Source: an uncultured Pseudomonas sp. (GTDB taxonomy: Bacteria > Pseudomonadota > Gammaproteobacteria > Pseudomonadales > Pseudomonadaceae). Taken from it: a stretch of 64,000 bases of DNA. The notes beneath the pieces were generated by a model, which was not told where the DNA came from, did no database searches, and saw only the letters and a program-made list of their open reading frames with translations. The position numbers and the translations under genes are program-made. The stretch is taken from positions 1 to 64,000 of the forward strand of contig NZ_CAMPHV010000027.1 of the NCBI RefSeq assembly GCF_946886105.1, given 5' to 3'. Positions 46,375-55,474 of the stretch are shown here, in pieces; position 1 is the first letter of the stretch; each line of letters opens with the position of its first letter.

Positions 46375-46887
46375 TCACTCGGACTCTGGTTCCAATATAG
46401 CCAACAGCGCCACCAGCCCCCCTTCCAGCTCCGCGAGGGTCGTGGCCGGCAGAGGCGCGAGGATGCGCGCCTCGTTTTCGACGTGCGCCGTCACGGCGCG
46501 CTCGATCAGTTCCAGGCCCGGCTCGGTCAGCTGCACCAGCATGCTGCGGGCGTCGTTGGGGTTCGGCGTGCGGCTGACCCAGCCGGCGGCTTCCAGTTGC
46601 TGCAGCTGGCGGGTCATGGTGCCGGAGGTGATCATCAGCGTGGAAAACAGCGCGGTCGGCGCCAGGCGATATGGCGCGCCGGAGCGGCGCAGGGTCGCCA
46701 ACACATCGAACTCCCAGGCGCTGATACCGAAGCGGCTGAAGACCAGATCCAGCTCGCGCCGCAGCAACGCGGCACAACGCCCCAACCGACCGATCACGCC
46801 CATTGGCGCAACGTCCAGATCGGGCCGCTCGCGGCGCCATTGCGCAAGAATCGCATCCACGGCATCGGAGCGTCGTTCAGTAGCCAT
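46375..46887 (-). CDS. MarR-family transcriptional regulator
   Basis: 170 residues. Winged helix core: FGISAWEFDVLATLRRSGAPYRLAPTALFSTLMITSGTMTRQLQQLEAAGWVSRTPNPNDARSMLVQLTEPG. Divergent from an EamA exporter with two palindromic sites between them, the usual layout for a MarR repressor of an efflux gene. Effector unknown. Confidence 0.94.
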   Translation of the reverse strand: MATERRSDAVDAILAQWRRERPDLDVAPMGVIGRLGRCAALLRRELDLVFSRFGISAWEFDVLATLRRSGAPYRLAPTALFSTLMITSGTMTRQLQQLEAAGWVSRTPNPNDARSMLVQLTEPGLELIERAVTAHVENEARILAPLPATTLAELEGGLVALLAILEPESE

Positions 46888-46903
46888 AAATCCCCCCGCT
46901 AGT

Positions 46904-46959
46904 TATCTTGAATTCAAGACAAAATCTGATAGCCTGCATTTTATCTTGAATCCAAGGTA
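46904..46959. promoter_or_regulatory. Two MarR-type operators in the divergent promoter
   Basis: TATCTTGAATTCAAGACA (46904-46921) and TATCTTGAATCCAAGGTA (46942-46959) are two near-identical palindromes, 38 bp apart start to start, filling the 78-bp gap between the MarR and EamA genes. The second is close to the EamA start. Most likely they are the repressor's binding sites. Confidence 0.8.
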
Positions 46960-46965
46960 ATTCCC

Positions 46966-47850
46966 ATGAGCAGCATCCGCACCACCTGGCCGCACGCCCT
47001 GATCACCGCACTGGCACCGGCGATCTGGGGCTCGACCTATATAGTCACGACCGAAATCCTGCCGCCGGACCGGCCCTTCACCGCCGCGCTGCTGCGTACG
47101 TTGCCGGCCGGGTTGCTGCTGGTGCTGTACAGCCGCCACCTGCCCGGGCGCGCCGAATGGGGCCGCCTGCTGGTGCTGGCGGCGCTGAATATCGGCTTCT
47201 TTCAGGCACTGCTGTTCGTCGCCGCCTACCGGCTGCCCGGTGGCCTGGCCGCGGTGGTCGGGGCCATTCAGCCGTTGCTGGTGATGGGCCTGGTGTGGGC
47301 GCTGGATCGTCAGCGACCGGGTTACTTCGCCGTGGCGGCGGGCATCCTGGGCATCGCCGGAATGGCCGCGCTGCTGCTGTCGCCCGGCGCGAGTTGGGAC
47401 CCGATTGGCGTCGCCGCGGCCTTTGTCGGCACCGCATGCATGGCCACGGGAACCTACCTGACCCGACGCTGGCGCCTGGCGCTGCCGTTGCTGGCGTTTA
47501 CCGGCTGGCAATTGCTGTTGGGCGGGCTGTTGCTGTTGCCGGTGACCTGGCTGGTCGACCCGCCGCTGCCGCAGTTGAGCGTCACGCAGTGGCTCGGCTA
47601 CGCCTACCTGTCGCTGTTCGGCGCGCTGCTGGCGTATGTCCTGTGGTTTCGCGGCATCGCCCGCCTGGCGCCGGTGGCGGTGTCGTCGCTCGGCCTGCTC
47701 AGCCCGCTGGTGGCCGTGGTGTTGGGCTGGGCGCTGCTGGGCCAAAGTATCACTGGGGTGTCCTTGCTCGGTTTGATCGCCGTGCTCGGCAGCATCCTCG
47801 CGGTGCAGTGGGCGGCCAGTTCGCTGCCTCGGCAACCGCGAACTTCCTAG
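46966..47850 (+). CDS. EamA/DMT-family transporter
   Basis: 294 residues, about ten membrane helices in two EamA repeats: ALAPAIWGSTYIVTTEILPPDRPFTAALLRTLPAGLLLV and the second half ending LLGQSITGVSLLGLIAVLGSILAVQW. Likely exports a metabolite or drug. Controlled by the divergent MarR regulator if the operators are real. Substrate unknown. Confidence 0.92.
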   Translation: MSSIRTTWPHALITALAPAIWGSTYIVTTEILPPDRPFTAALLRTLPAGLLLVLYSRHLPGRAEWGRLLVLAALNIGFFQALLFVAAYRLPGGLAAVVGAIQPLLVMGLVWALDRQRPGYFAVAAGILGIAGMAALLLSPGASWDPIGVAAAFVGTACMATGTYLTRRWRLALPLLAFTGWQLLLGGLLLLPVTWLVDPPLPQLSVTQWLGYAYLSLFGALLAYVLWFRGIARLAPVAVSSLGLLSPLVAVVLGWALLGQSITGVSLLGLIAVLGSILAVQWAASSLPRQPRTS

Positions 47851-47903
47851 GGGCTCTTCCCATGTTGGCGCGAACCGCATTGCCGATTGAGAGCACCGCC
47901 CCC

Positions 47904-47969
47904 GTGGGTTAGCGGCGCCGAATGCCAATCCTTCAGGCGCAGATGAAGGTCGTGCGCCGCGTAACCCAC
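47904..47969. repeat. GTGGGTTA-type palindromic repeat
   Basis: GTGGGTTAGCGGCGCC at the left pairs imperfectly with GCGCCGCGTAACCCAC at the right across 34 bp. The same GTGGGTTACG core occurs inside copy D. It lies between convergent EamA and oprC genes. Confidence 0.6.
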
Positions 47970-48003
47970 CAGACGATGGCTGGCGCTGCACCCAAATGCC
48001 GGT

Positions 48004-50277
48004 TTAGAAGTGCAGGCTGAAGCCGGTGTAGAACGAGCGCCCCATCCCCGGTACCGCGGTGCCCCAAGGGATGCCGTTCATCGACATGGTCCGCCCCTGT
48101 GCGGTGTAGGCGCCGCCGGTTGGCAGGTAGTAGAACTTGTCCGCCAGGTTCTCCACGCCTGCATCCACCCGCAGGTTGTCCCAGCTGTGGCTAATGCGCA
48201 GGTTGAACAGGGTGTAACCCGCCGTGTGGATTTCGTTGCGCACATCCGAGCCGTCATTTTTGGCCTGGACGCTGACCACTTCCAGGCTGTTGCTCCAGCC
48301 ACCCAGCTGCTGAGTCAGAGCCAGCGTGGTGTTGAGCGGCATGATGTTGTACAGCGCATCGCCCGTCTCGCGGTTTTTCCCGTTGCTGTAATTGACCACC
48401 GCCTGCAGGCCCCATTGGCCGAGGTCATTGCGCAGCAGCGGCATGCGCCCGGCAAGATCCACGCCGTAGATACGGGCGGACTGGTTAGCGTACTGCAGCA
48501 CGTTGAACTGGTTGGCGGTCAGCGTCCGGCCCGGCAAGGCCCGCGCATCGATGAAGTCGTTGAGGTGGGTGTAAAACGGCGTGACCTTGAGTTCGTGGCT
48601 ACGGTCCTGGCTGTGCCAATCAAAGGTCACCGAGGCAATATGCGCCGCTTCCGGCTTGAGGTCGATGTCGCCGACATAGCCGTTGCCGTCGCCGACCGTG
48701 TTGTTCATGGTCGCCGCCATGGCCCAGGTCGACCAGGTGTAACGCTCATACAGATTGGGCGAACGCACTTTGCGCGCCACACCGAACTCAATGTCCAGAT
48801 GGGCGTCGTGGTTGTAGCGAGCCAGGGCGGTCAGGTCCAGGTTGTTATCGCGCTGGCTGCGCTCGCTGGCATTGAAGGCCGCCGAATCGCGTCGCTGATT
48901 GCTCGGCATCATGCCCATGCCATTGCTATCGGCGTAGCCCTGTACGTCGCCGGCGTCACTGGAAACGCGCTCGTAACGCAGCCCCAGCAAGGTCAGCCAG
49001 GCCGGGTTGATCTGCCGTTCCCATTCGGCAAACAGACCGATGCGGTCGCGCTCGCCATCGTCGATATTTTCAAAGGTGCCAGGCCACATGCCACTGCCCG
49101 ACGCAGGCCAGTAGTCATTCAAACGGTAACGCTGGTACTCGCCGCCCAGGCGCAGCAGATCACGCTCACTGAGTTCGACGGTGGCCTTGAGGTTGAGGCC
49201 CAGGGTCTTGCCTTCACTCTCCATCGGCATGCCAGCGGCGCAGGTCGCGCTGATCGGACTACAGGCACTGCCTGCACCGGAGGCCGCGCCGTACCAGAAG
49301 CGCCTGTCCGCGCCGAAGTCCATCTTGTGCTCGACCTTCTCGTGATACAGCTGGGTCTCCAGGCGCCCCCAGTCAAAGTGGCGCAGATAACGCAGGTTGA
49401 TGCGCCGCTGACTGTTGTCGGTCATGTCCATGCGCTGATTGGGAAACAGCTCCTGCGGCACCTGCTGGTAGCCGAGGACCAACTCGAGCAAGTCCTCGTC
49501 CAACTTATAGGCCATACCCAGCTCATGGTCGCGGCGCTCGAAGGCTGTGGAAGCCACCTCGTTCAGCGCCACACCTTCACCTATCCGACCGCTCTCACGG
49601 CTGCTTTTGAAGTCATCGCCGGCCAGGTAATTGTTGGCCTTGCCGTAGCTGCCGCTGTAGCGGATATGGAATACATCGCTGGCATGCAGCACCGAGGCAT
49701 TACCGCCGCGCGCATCGTTGTTGCTACGCCAGAAGCCGCCCACTTCACCCTGGTTGAGACTTTCCGCCCCCGCGGCGGCAAAGACTGGCTCCAGGCTTTC
49801 AGCCACGATGGTGCCGCCAATGCTGTCGCCGCCCAGGCTGACCGGGGTAATGCCGGCGAACACCTGCAATTTGCCCAGGTTACTGGGGGCTACGTAGGAC
49901 AGTGCCGGGTTCATATGGTTGGGGCAGGAGGCAATAAGGTCCATGCCATCCACCTTGACCCGCAAACGGTCGTTACTCAGACCACGAATCGCCGGCAAGC
50001 TGGAAAAACCACCCGCCCCGTTAAGGCTTAACCCTGGCACATCGCGTAACAGCGAGGCCGTGTCGGAAGTCGCCGGCACCAGGCTGCGAATCCGCTCGGC
50101 AGCGGGTGGCGCGGAGGTTTCGAGCACCGCCTGAGCGTGCACGACAGTGGCCGGCAACTGCAAATAACCCGCGCTGCCGGCCTGATTAATTTCGCCGGCA
50201 ACAGCCAGCGTCAGCGGGCTCAACAGACCGATAAGGGCGATGGAGTGTGGATATAGGGCATAACGAGTAGCAGACAT
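48004..50277 (-). CDS. oprC: TonB-dependent copper receptor OprC
   Basis: 757 residues from the ATG at 50277 (AGGAA upstream). Signal peptide, then a plug domain (DTASLLRDVPGLSLNGAGGFSSLPAIRGL) and a 22-strand barrel ending GMGRSFYTGFSLHF. The Cys/Met/His-rich SCPNHMNPALSY in the plug fits the CxxxM copper site described for OprC. It imports copper across the outer membrane using TonB. It follows a DUF2946 gene, as usual. Confidence 0.94.
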   Translation of the reverse strand: MSATRYALYPHSIALIGLLSPLTLAVAGEINQAGSAGYLQLPATVVHAQAVLETSAPPAAERIRSLVPATSDTASLLRDVPGLSLNGAGGFSSLPAIRGLSNDRLRVKVDGMDLIASCPNHMNPALSYVAPSNLGKLQVFAGITPVSLGGDSIGGTIVAESLEPVFAAAGAESLNQGEVGGFWRSNNDARGGNASVLHASDVFHIRYSGSYGKANNYLAGDDFKSSRESGRIGEGVALNEVASTAFERRDHELGMAYKLDEDLLELVLGYQQVPQELFPNQRMDMTDNSQRRINLRYLRHFDWGRLETQLYHEKVEHKMDFGADRRFWYGAASGAGSACSPISATCAAGMPMESEGKTLGLNLKATVELSERDLLRLGGEYQRYRLNDYWPASGSGMWPGTFENIDDGERDRIGLFAEWERQINPAWLTLLGLRYERVSSDAGDVQGYADSNGMGMMPSNQRRDSAAFNASERSQRDNNLDLTALARYNHDAHLDIEFGVARKVRSPNLYERYTWSTWAMAATMNNTVGDGNGYVGDIDLKPEAAHIASVTFDWHSQDRSHELKVTPFYTHLNDFIDARALPGRTLTANQFNVLQYANQSARIYGVDLAGRMPLLRNDLGQWGLQAVVNYSNGKNRETGDALYNIMPLNTTLALTQQLGGWSNSLEVVSVQAKNDGSDVRNEIHTAGYTLFNLRISHSWDNLRVDAGVENLADKFYYLPTGGAYTAQGRTMSMNGIPWGTAVPGMGRSFYTGFSLHF

Positions 50278-50389
50278 CAGCGGAGTTCCTGTCAGGCAAT
50301 GCACTCACAGCATCGCCGCGACCGCGCATGGCGCAGCGACACTGAATGGAAGGCAAGGTGGCGAACGCGCGGCACAAGGCAGCGACGTT

Positions 50390-50758
50390 TCAGACCTGAC
50401 GAGGTGGGGCGCGAGACTGCGCACCAGGGAACACCCCTGCCGGCGGCAGGGCAGGTGCGCCGAAGGGAGAAACAACGGGCTGCGCCACAAACCGGGGTGG
50501 TAATAGCGAAGCCGAAGTGGAGAGCGCTGGAGAGGACAATAGCAACGTGCAATAACCGCACTTGGCCCACTCGTTGGCATGCGCTGGCGACAGCGGGGAG
50601 GCAGCATCATCGCCGCACGCCAGCTCATCAAGCCATTGCCAGGCGTTCGCCGATTGCCCAAGCGCCAGCCCCTGGCCCAACAAAGGCCCGAGCAGCAACA
50701 AGCACATGGCCGCGAGGCCAAGCCAGTTGCCATAACGATGGGCGCGCGTACGGAGCAA
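50390..50758 (-). CDS. DUF2946 family protein (copper-locus)
   Basis: 122 residues. N-terminal membrane helix (GNWLGLAAMCLLLLGPLLGQGLAL), then the DUF2946 middle with CGDD and WAKCGYCTLLLSSPAL. Proteins of this family are found beside OprC-type receptors and copper chaperones and are thought to help in copper handling. 112 bp upstream of oprC on the same strand; probably one operon. Confidence 0.85.
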   Translation of the reverse strand: MLRTRAHRYGNWLGLAAMCLLLLGPLLGQGLALGQSANAWQWLDELACGDDAASPLSPAHANEWAKCGYCTLLLSSPALSTSASLLPPRFVAQPVVSPFGAPALPPAGVFPGAQSRAPPRQV

Positions 50759-50888
50759 AGGGGAACCTGAGTAATGTGGCCGGATGTGCCGCCTGTTAGG
50801 GCACCTATGGCAACCCGACCCACTGCGGGGTTGAGCCTGCGTATCGCGGCATTAAAACCCCATTACGGCAACCGACCTTGACCTGCAT

Positions 50889-51047
50889 CATCAGGCCGTT
50901 GAAAAACTACCTGCGTTGACAATACTGCGTTAAAACCAGGCTCGGAATGCTCATTTACAGCAGTAAAGTCGCCCGCGACTCCGACCGTTCCTCGCCTGCT
51001 TTTGCCTTGTCTTGCCTGCCTCGCCTACGTTTTTCAACCGCCTGTCA
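50889..51047. repeat. MITE-like palindromic element, copy C
   Basis: About 159 bp, from ATCAGGCCGTTGAAAAAC to the complement of TGACAGGCGGTTGAAAAACG. Same interior blocks as copies A and B with a short insertion (GTCGCCCGCGACTCCGACC). Its right end supplies the TGA of the downstream RHH gene. It lies upstream of the copper genes. Confidence 0.88.
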
Positions 51048-51350
51048 TCCCCGCAGCACGCTCAAACGGGCCGAGCCTTGAGCGGCGACAGGTCGCTGAC
51101 TCAAAAAGCGCGTACAGCTGACGCGCAGGAAGGAGGCGAAATTCACCACTTCGCCGCGGTAGTCCATGACCTCGTCGTACAGCTTGGCGATCAACTGATT
51201 GGTGGTCATGCCATCGACCGCGGCGATCTCGGCGAGGATGTCCCAGAACTGGTTTTCCAGACGCAAAGTCGTGACCACGCCGCGAATGCGCAGCGAGCGG
51301 GAACGCGACTCATAGAGAATCGGATCGGCTTTGACATACAGCTCGCACAT
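51045..51350 (-). CDS. Ribbon-helix-helix domain protein
   Basis: 101 residues. The centre, RSLRIRGVVTTLRLENQFWDILAEIAAVDGMTTNQLIAKLYDEV, is an RHH_4-type DNA-binding fold (strand, two helices). Probably a small DNA-binding regulator. The stop codon TGA (51045-51047) is part of repeat copy C, so the C-terminus may have been trimmed or replaced by insertion. Targets unknown. Confidence 0.85.
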   Translation of the reverse strand: MCELYVKADPILYESRSRSLRIRGVVTTLRLENQFWDILAEIAAVDGMTTNQLIAKLYDEVMDYRGEVVNFASFLRVSCTRFLSQRPVAAQGSARLSVLRG

Positions 51351-51435
51351 GGACTGGGCCTCGCTCGATAACAGGGTGGCAAGACCTGGGCCGCGGCTGA
51401 GCGCCTTGCGGCCCGGGTCTTGGGCAACATACCGC

Positions 51436-52017
51436 TTAGAGCTCGATCCTGGTACCCAATAACCGTAAAAACGCCGCCAGCCATTGTGGGTGCGCCGGCC
51501 AGGCCGGGGCGGTCACCAGGTTGCCTTGGACGTGGGCCTGATCCACGGGGATGTCCATGTAGCGGCCGCCGGCCAACTTCACCTCCGGCCCGCAGGCGGG
51601 ATAGGCGCTGCACTCGCGGCCCTCGAGCGCGCCCGCGGCGGCGAGCAGCTGGGCACCGTGACAGACCGCGGCAATCGGCTTGTTGGCGACATTGAAGTCC
51701 TTCACCAGCGCCAGCACCTCGGCGTTCAGGCGCAGGTACTCGGGCGCGCGGCCGCCGGGGATCAGCAGCGCGTCGTAATCCTGCGCGGCGACCTGGGCGA
51801 AATCGAAGTTCAAGGCGAAGTTATGCCCGGGCTTCTCGCTGTACGTCTGCTCACCCTCGAAGTCGTGGATCGCGGTGCGCACGCTTTGCCCGGCCAGTTT
51901 GTCCGGGCAAACCGCATGCACGGTATGGCCGACCATTTGTAGGGCCTGAAACGGCACCATCACTTCGTAGTCTTCGACGTAATCGCCAACCAGCATAAGA
52001 ATCTTCTTAGCAGCCAT
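51436..52017 (-). CDS. DJ-1/PfpI family protein
   Basis: 193 residues. DJ-1/PfpI fold with Glu15 or Glu18 (GDYVEDYE) and the nucleophile elbow AVCHGAQLL (Cys119-His120). [13 protein letters not shown] is a further hallmark. Homologues are called protease, glyoxalase or deglycase; their natural role is debated. Single gene with a start AUG after GGAGAG. Confidence 0.92.
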   Translation of the reverse strand: MAAKKILMLVGDYVEDYEVMVPFQALQMVGHTVHAVCPDKLAGQSVRTAIHDFEGEQTYSEKPGHNFALNFDFAQVAAQDYDALLIPGGRAPEYLRLNAEVLALVKDFNVANKPIAAVCHGAQLLAAAGALEGRECSAYPACGPEVKLAGGRYMDIPVDQAHVQGNLVTAPAWPAHPQWLAAFLRLLGTRIEL

Positions 52018-52177
52018 ACCGCTCTCCAGTCTTGAATGGGTGGAGCCGCAGTGTCGCGCCGGCGCGGCGCCAGCGGGTAACAGCCTGCTACTACAAATGG
52101 CCGCTGGGCCTACCGCCGGTCAGCCAAGCAGCGCTCAACCAAGCCGCGCGCATCCCAGGCCTCTACATCCCAGGACT

Positions 52178-53122
52178 CTAAAAAACGAGGCCCCGGTCGC
52201 GCTGCTTGCCGCCCCATACCGCCATCAGAGCGGCGACCACGGCGCCGCACACAAGCGCGACGAACATCCACAGCGAACTCCAGGCCGCCACTTGGCGCGC
52301 CTGTTCGGCGGCGTTCTGCAGAGCATTGCGCGCCTCTTCAAGGGCCTGACTGGCGCGGTTGAATACTTGCTCCACGCGCTGCTCGGCCTGCGCCTGATCG
52401 AGGCCGGTGCGCTGTGCGATCAGGCGAGCGAGGTATTGGCGGTCTTCGCGGCTTATTTGCACGTCGCCCGCCGCCATGCTGTTCATAAAGATGCGCAAGG
52501 CTTCGCCACGCACCGCCCGATCGTCGCGAGGCGAGGCCAAGCCGGGCGTCGACTGATCGGTGCGGAACAGCGTGTCGACATAGTAGGCCAGCGAACTCTC
52601 GTCGTTCCGCGAACCGCCCTGCCCGCTCTCATCGACCATATTCAAAGCCGCCCCCGTCGCGCCCGAGGCGATACTGGAAACGACCGCGCCGCCGGCCTGG
52701 ATGCCGCTGCCGAGCATATTGCCGACCGAGCCGAGCACCAGCATCGCAGCCAGCAAGGTCGCCAGCGACCAGGCCAGAAAGCCATGGGCACCGTCGCGGA
52801 AGAACACTTCCTTATGCATGTCGGGATTCGCGCCGATCCAGCGCGCGCGTAACCGTCCGGCGAGATAACCGCCCATTCCCGAAGCCAGGATCTGCGTCAG
52901 GGTTAGCCAAACGATCGCCGAGATGCCCAGGGTTTCGCCGCTGATGCCGCCACCCGGCCAAGGCGCCATGGCGGTAAAGCCCAGGGCCATGCCGAGTAGC
53001 AGCAAGATCAACGTCAGGGCGACCGAGCCCGCCGCGCCGGCGAACAGCGCCCGCCACGACACCCCAGGGCTATTCGCCGGGTCCACGAGGTTGCCGACAT
53101 ATACGTTATTGGTTTCGATCAT
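52178..53122 (-). CDS. Membrane protein, unknown function
   Basis: 314 residues. Four to five membrane helices: SWRALFAGAAGSVALTLILLLLGMALGF, ISAIVWLTLTQILASGMGGYLAG, FLAWSLATLLAAMLVLGSVGNMLG, and a C-terminal WSSLWMFVALVCGAVVAALMAVWG. Between them a helical, charged soluble part (DRQYLARLIAQRTGLDQAQAEQRVEQVF). This family occurs in Pseudomonas and related genera; function is not known to me. AGGAGG precedes the start. Confidence 0.85.
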   Translation of the reverse strand: MIETNNVYVGNLVDPANSPGVSWRALFAGAAGSVALTLILLLLGMALGFTAMAPWPGGGISGETLGISAIVWLTLTQILASGMGGYLAGRLRARWIGANPDMHKEVFFRDGAHGFLAWSLATLLAAMLVLGSVGNMLGSGIQAGGAVVSSIASGATGAALNMVDESGQGGSRNDESSLAYYVDTLFRTDQSTPGLASPRDDRAVRGEALRIFMNSMAAGDVQISREDRQYLARLIAQRTGLDQAQAEQRVEQVFNRASQALEEARNALQNAAEQARQVAAWSSLWMFVALVCGAVVAALMAVWGGKQRDRGLVF

Positions 53123-53194
53123 GCCGCAATCCTCCTATTAGCTCTTACATAGTGAGTAGCTCTCTCAATTCGTAGCTATCGAGTCGACCCGCGA

Positions 53195-53689
53195 TCAAGC
53201 CGCCTGGTTCGAGGAATCTTGCTTTGACGCGGCGCTGAGCTGCTTCTTCAGCTCGGTTTTACGCGCGGCCATTTGTTCGCCGATTTCGACCAATCGGGCT
53301 TTGCTCAATAGCTTCTGCGCCCTGGGGAAAAGCTCCTGCTCTTCTTCCTCGATATGGTGCTCCAGCAGCTCCTTGATCACCTTGACCCGCCCGGCGAACT
53401 CCGGGGTCGAGGGGTCGGTGCCTTTCAAATCGGGAAGTACCAAGGAATCGACGGTGCGGTGCTCTTCCTTGGCTTCGTAATACATCTGCGCTTCTTCCTT
53501 GCCGCCGGCGTCCTTAAACACCGGATAGAGCAGTTCCTCCTCCAGCTTGGTGTGCACGGCGATTTCCATTTCCAACTTGTGCAACAACTGCGTGCGCCCC
53601 TTGACCGCACGCTCGGTGCTCTCCTGCAACTGGGTGAGGATTCCCTTGACGGTCTGGTGGTCGGCTTTCAGCAGGTCGATGGCATTCAT
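53195..53689 (-). CDS. Hemerythrin-domain protein
   Basis: 164 residues from the ATG at 53689. Iron ligands of the hemerythrin type: His11 (KADHQTVKGIL), His in VHTKLEEELLYP, His in KEEHRTVDSL and HHIEEEEQELFP. A diiron four-helix bundle that may sense or store O2 or protect against oxidative stress. Same strand as the membrane gene next to it but with a 72-bp gap. Confidence 0.93.
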   Translation of the reverse strand: MNAIDLLKADHQTVKGILTQLQESTERAVKGRTQLLHKLEMEIAVHTKLEEELLYPVFKDAGGKEEAQMYYEAKEEHRTVDSLVLPDLKGTDPSTPEFAGRVKVIKELLEHHIEEEEQELFPRAQKLLSKARLVEIGEQMAARKTELKKQLSAASKQDSSNQAA

Positions 53690-53858
53690 GGCTATAGGCT
53701 CTCTTATCGGAAAAAACGGATCTGCGTTCCTCCCGCCTCGAAGCATCGACTGTGCCAAGCCGAATGGGCCTGAAATTTTCTTAACTATCAGCCAGTTACT
53801 GAAGAGCCACGGCCGGCCTCGCCATGCAAGCTGCATGATGCGCGCGAGCCGCCAGGGC

Positions 53859-54045
53859 ATTTTGCAAGGCTATCTACCCGTTAGGTGTTGCATGCAATGG
53901 GTAGGTTGGCGCTGAGCGCAGCGAAGCCCAACAGGCATCGGCATGTCTCGTTGGGCTTCGTCGCGGCGCTCCTCAACGGAGCGCCGCCCGATCCAACGGC
54001 TTATCGCCGTGCAACACGCCATTGGTACATAGCCTTTTGCAAGGC
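53859..54045. repeat. Palindromic element, second type
   Basis: Imperfect inverted ends (TTTTGCAAGGCTATCTACC at the left; the complement of GGTACATAGCCTTTTGCAAGG at the right) and an inner pair GTTGGCGCTGAGCGCAGC / its complement-like GTCGCGGCGCTCCTCAAC. No gene. A related left part (AAGGCGATGTACCCGCTATG) lies inside composite element D at 44778. Confidence 0.75.
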
Positions 54046-54052
54046 GCGCCGC

Positions 54053-55207
54053 TCAGCGCCAGCGGTCGAGCAGGTTGACCACCAGGCGGTCCAACCAGCC
54101 CCAGATGCGCTGCTGTAGCCGGCGCCACCAGGGGCGGGCGTGCCAGAGGTCGAGGGTGACCTCCAGGCTATCGGCGAAATCCGTGCGAAAGCACTCGGCC
54201 GCCGCATCGGTGAATCCCGGCTCGAGGGCTTCGAGGTTGGCATCGAGATTGAAGCGCAAATTCCAATGGTCGAAATTGCACGAACCGATGCTCACCCAGT
54301 CGTCGACCAGAATCATCTTCAGGTGCAGGAAGCGCGGCTGGTACTCGAAAATCCGCACCCCGGCCCTGAGCAACTTCGGGTAGTAGCGTTGCCCGGCGAA
54401 GCGCACCGGCGGGTGATCGGTATGCCGCCCGCTAAGCAACAGGCGCACGTCGACACCCCGCGCCGCCGCTTTGCGCAGGGCGCGGCGCACTCGCCAGGTC
54501 GGCAGAAAATACGGCGTGGCGAGCCAGATACGGCGTTTGCTCAAGGTCAGCGCGCGCAACAGCGAACGCAGGATATCCCGGTGTTGCCGGGAGTCGGCGT
54601 AAGCCACCCTGCCCAAGCCTTGCCCGACCGGCGGCTTGGGCAGGTGCGTGAAGCCCAGCTTGGGCCGCACATGCCAGCTGAGGCGGGCATTGCAGGCCAG
54701 CCACTGGCGGTCGAACAGCTGCTGCCAGTCGCCGACCAAGGGGCCGCTGATTTCCACCATCAACTCGTGCCAGGCGCTTTGCGGCTCGCCGGGCGTCCAG
54801 AACTCGTCGGTGGCGCCGGTGCCGCCGACAAAGGCGGTATGCCCATCGACCAGCAACAGCTTGCGGTGGTCGCGGTAGAAATTGCGCAAGCCGCTGCGCC
54901 AGCCCAGCGGGTTGTACCAGCGCACCTGCACGCCGGCATCGCTCAAGCGCTGCCGGTCGGCCGCCACCAGCCCCTGGCAACCGAAGTCGTCGAACAAACA
55001 GCGCACCGTGACGCCACGCAGCGCAGCGGCGCACAGCACATCCACCATAACGGTGGCGCAAGCGCTGCTTTCGACCAGGTACTGCTCGAACTCGACGTGA
55101 TGCTCGGCGGCCTCGATCAGGTCGATCATCCGTGGAAAGAACACCGGCCCGTCGTTGAGCAAAACGAAGCGATTACCCTGGCGCCAGGGGAAAACCGTCT
55201 CGCTCAT
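54053..55207 (-). CDS. Phospholipase D-family protein (cardiolipin synthase-like)
   Basis: 384 residues from the ATG at 55207. Two HKD motifs: RDHRKLLLVDGHTAFVGGTGATDEFW near residue 115 and LHLKMILVDDWVSIGSCNFDHWNLRFNLDANLEA near residue 300. ClsB-like arrangement. Likely transfers phosphatidyl groups at the membrane. Ends close to the repeat at 53859. Confidence 0.92.
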   Translation of the reverse strand: MSETVFPWRQGNRFVLLNDGPVFFPRMIDLIEAAEHHVEFEQYLVESSACATVMVDVLCAAALRGVTVRCLFDDFGCQGLVAADRQRLSDAGVQVRWYNPLGWRSGLRNFYRDHRKLLLVDGHTAFVGGTGATDEFWTPGEPQSAWHELMVEISGPLVGDWQQLFDRQWLACNARLSWHVRPKLGFTHLPKPPVGQGLGRVAYADSRQHRDILRSLLRALTLSKRRIWLATPYFLPTWRVRRALRKAAARGVDVRLLLSGRHTDHPPVRFAGQRYYPKLLRAGVRIFEYQPRFLHLKMILVDDWVSIGSCNFDHWNLRFNLDANLEALEPGFTDAAAECFRTDFADSLEVTLDLWHARPWWRRLQQRIWGWLDRLVVNLLDRWR

Positions 55208-55474
55208 AGCGGTGCAGCCCGCAAGCCATTGCAGGTTCGGCCAATACGCATAGGCATCCGTCAGGTTGTGCGTGGTGGTCGCCACGATAATCGCCCACGG
55301 GCGGCCTTGCAAAGCCCGACGGGCTTGGCTGGCAGAGCGTGGGGATCACGGGTGGGTAAGCGGAGCGGAGCAACGGAGAGGCTTGGCCCTGCGGTTTACC
55401 GGTGATTAGTGTGGGAGCGTGTTCAGTGTGAGTTTCAGAGAGGACTGCTATGACCCGCCGGCTGTCTCTCATCA

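Noticed and set aside
48010..50031. 673-residue frame antisense to oprC
   Set aside because: Shadow of the TonB receptor reading; no motif or RBS.
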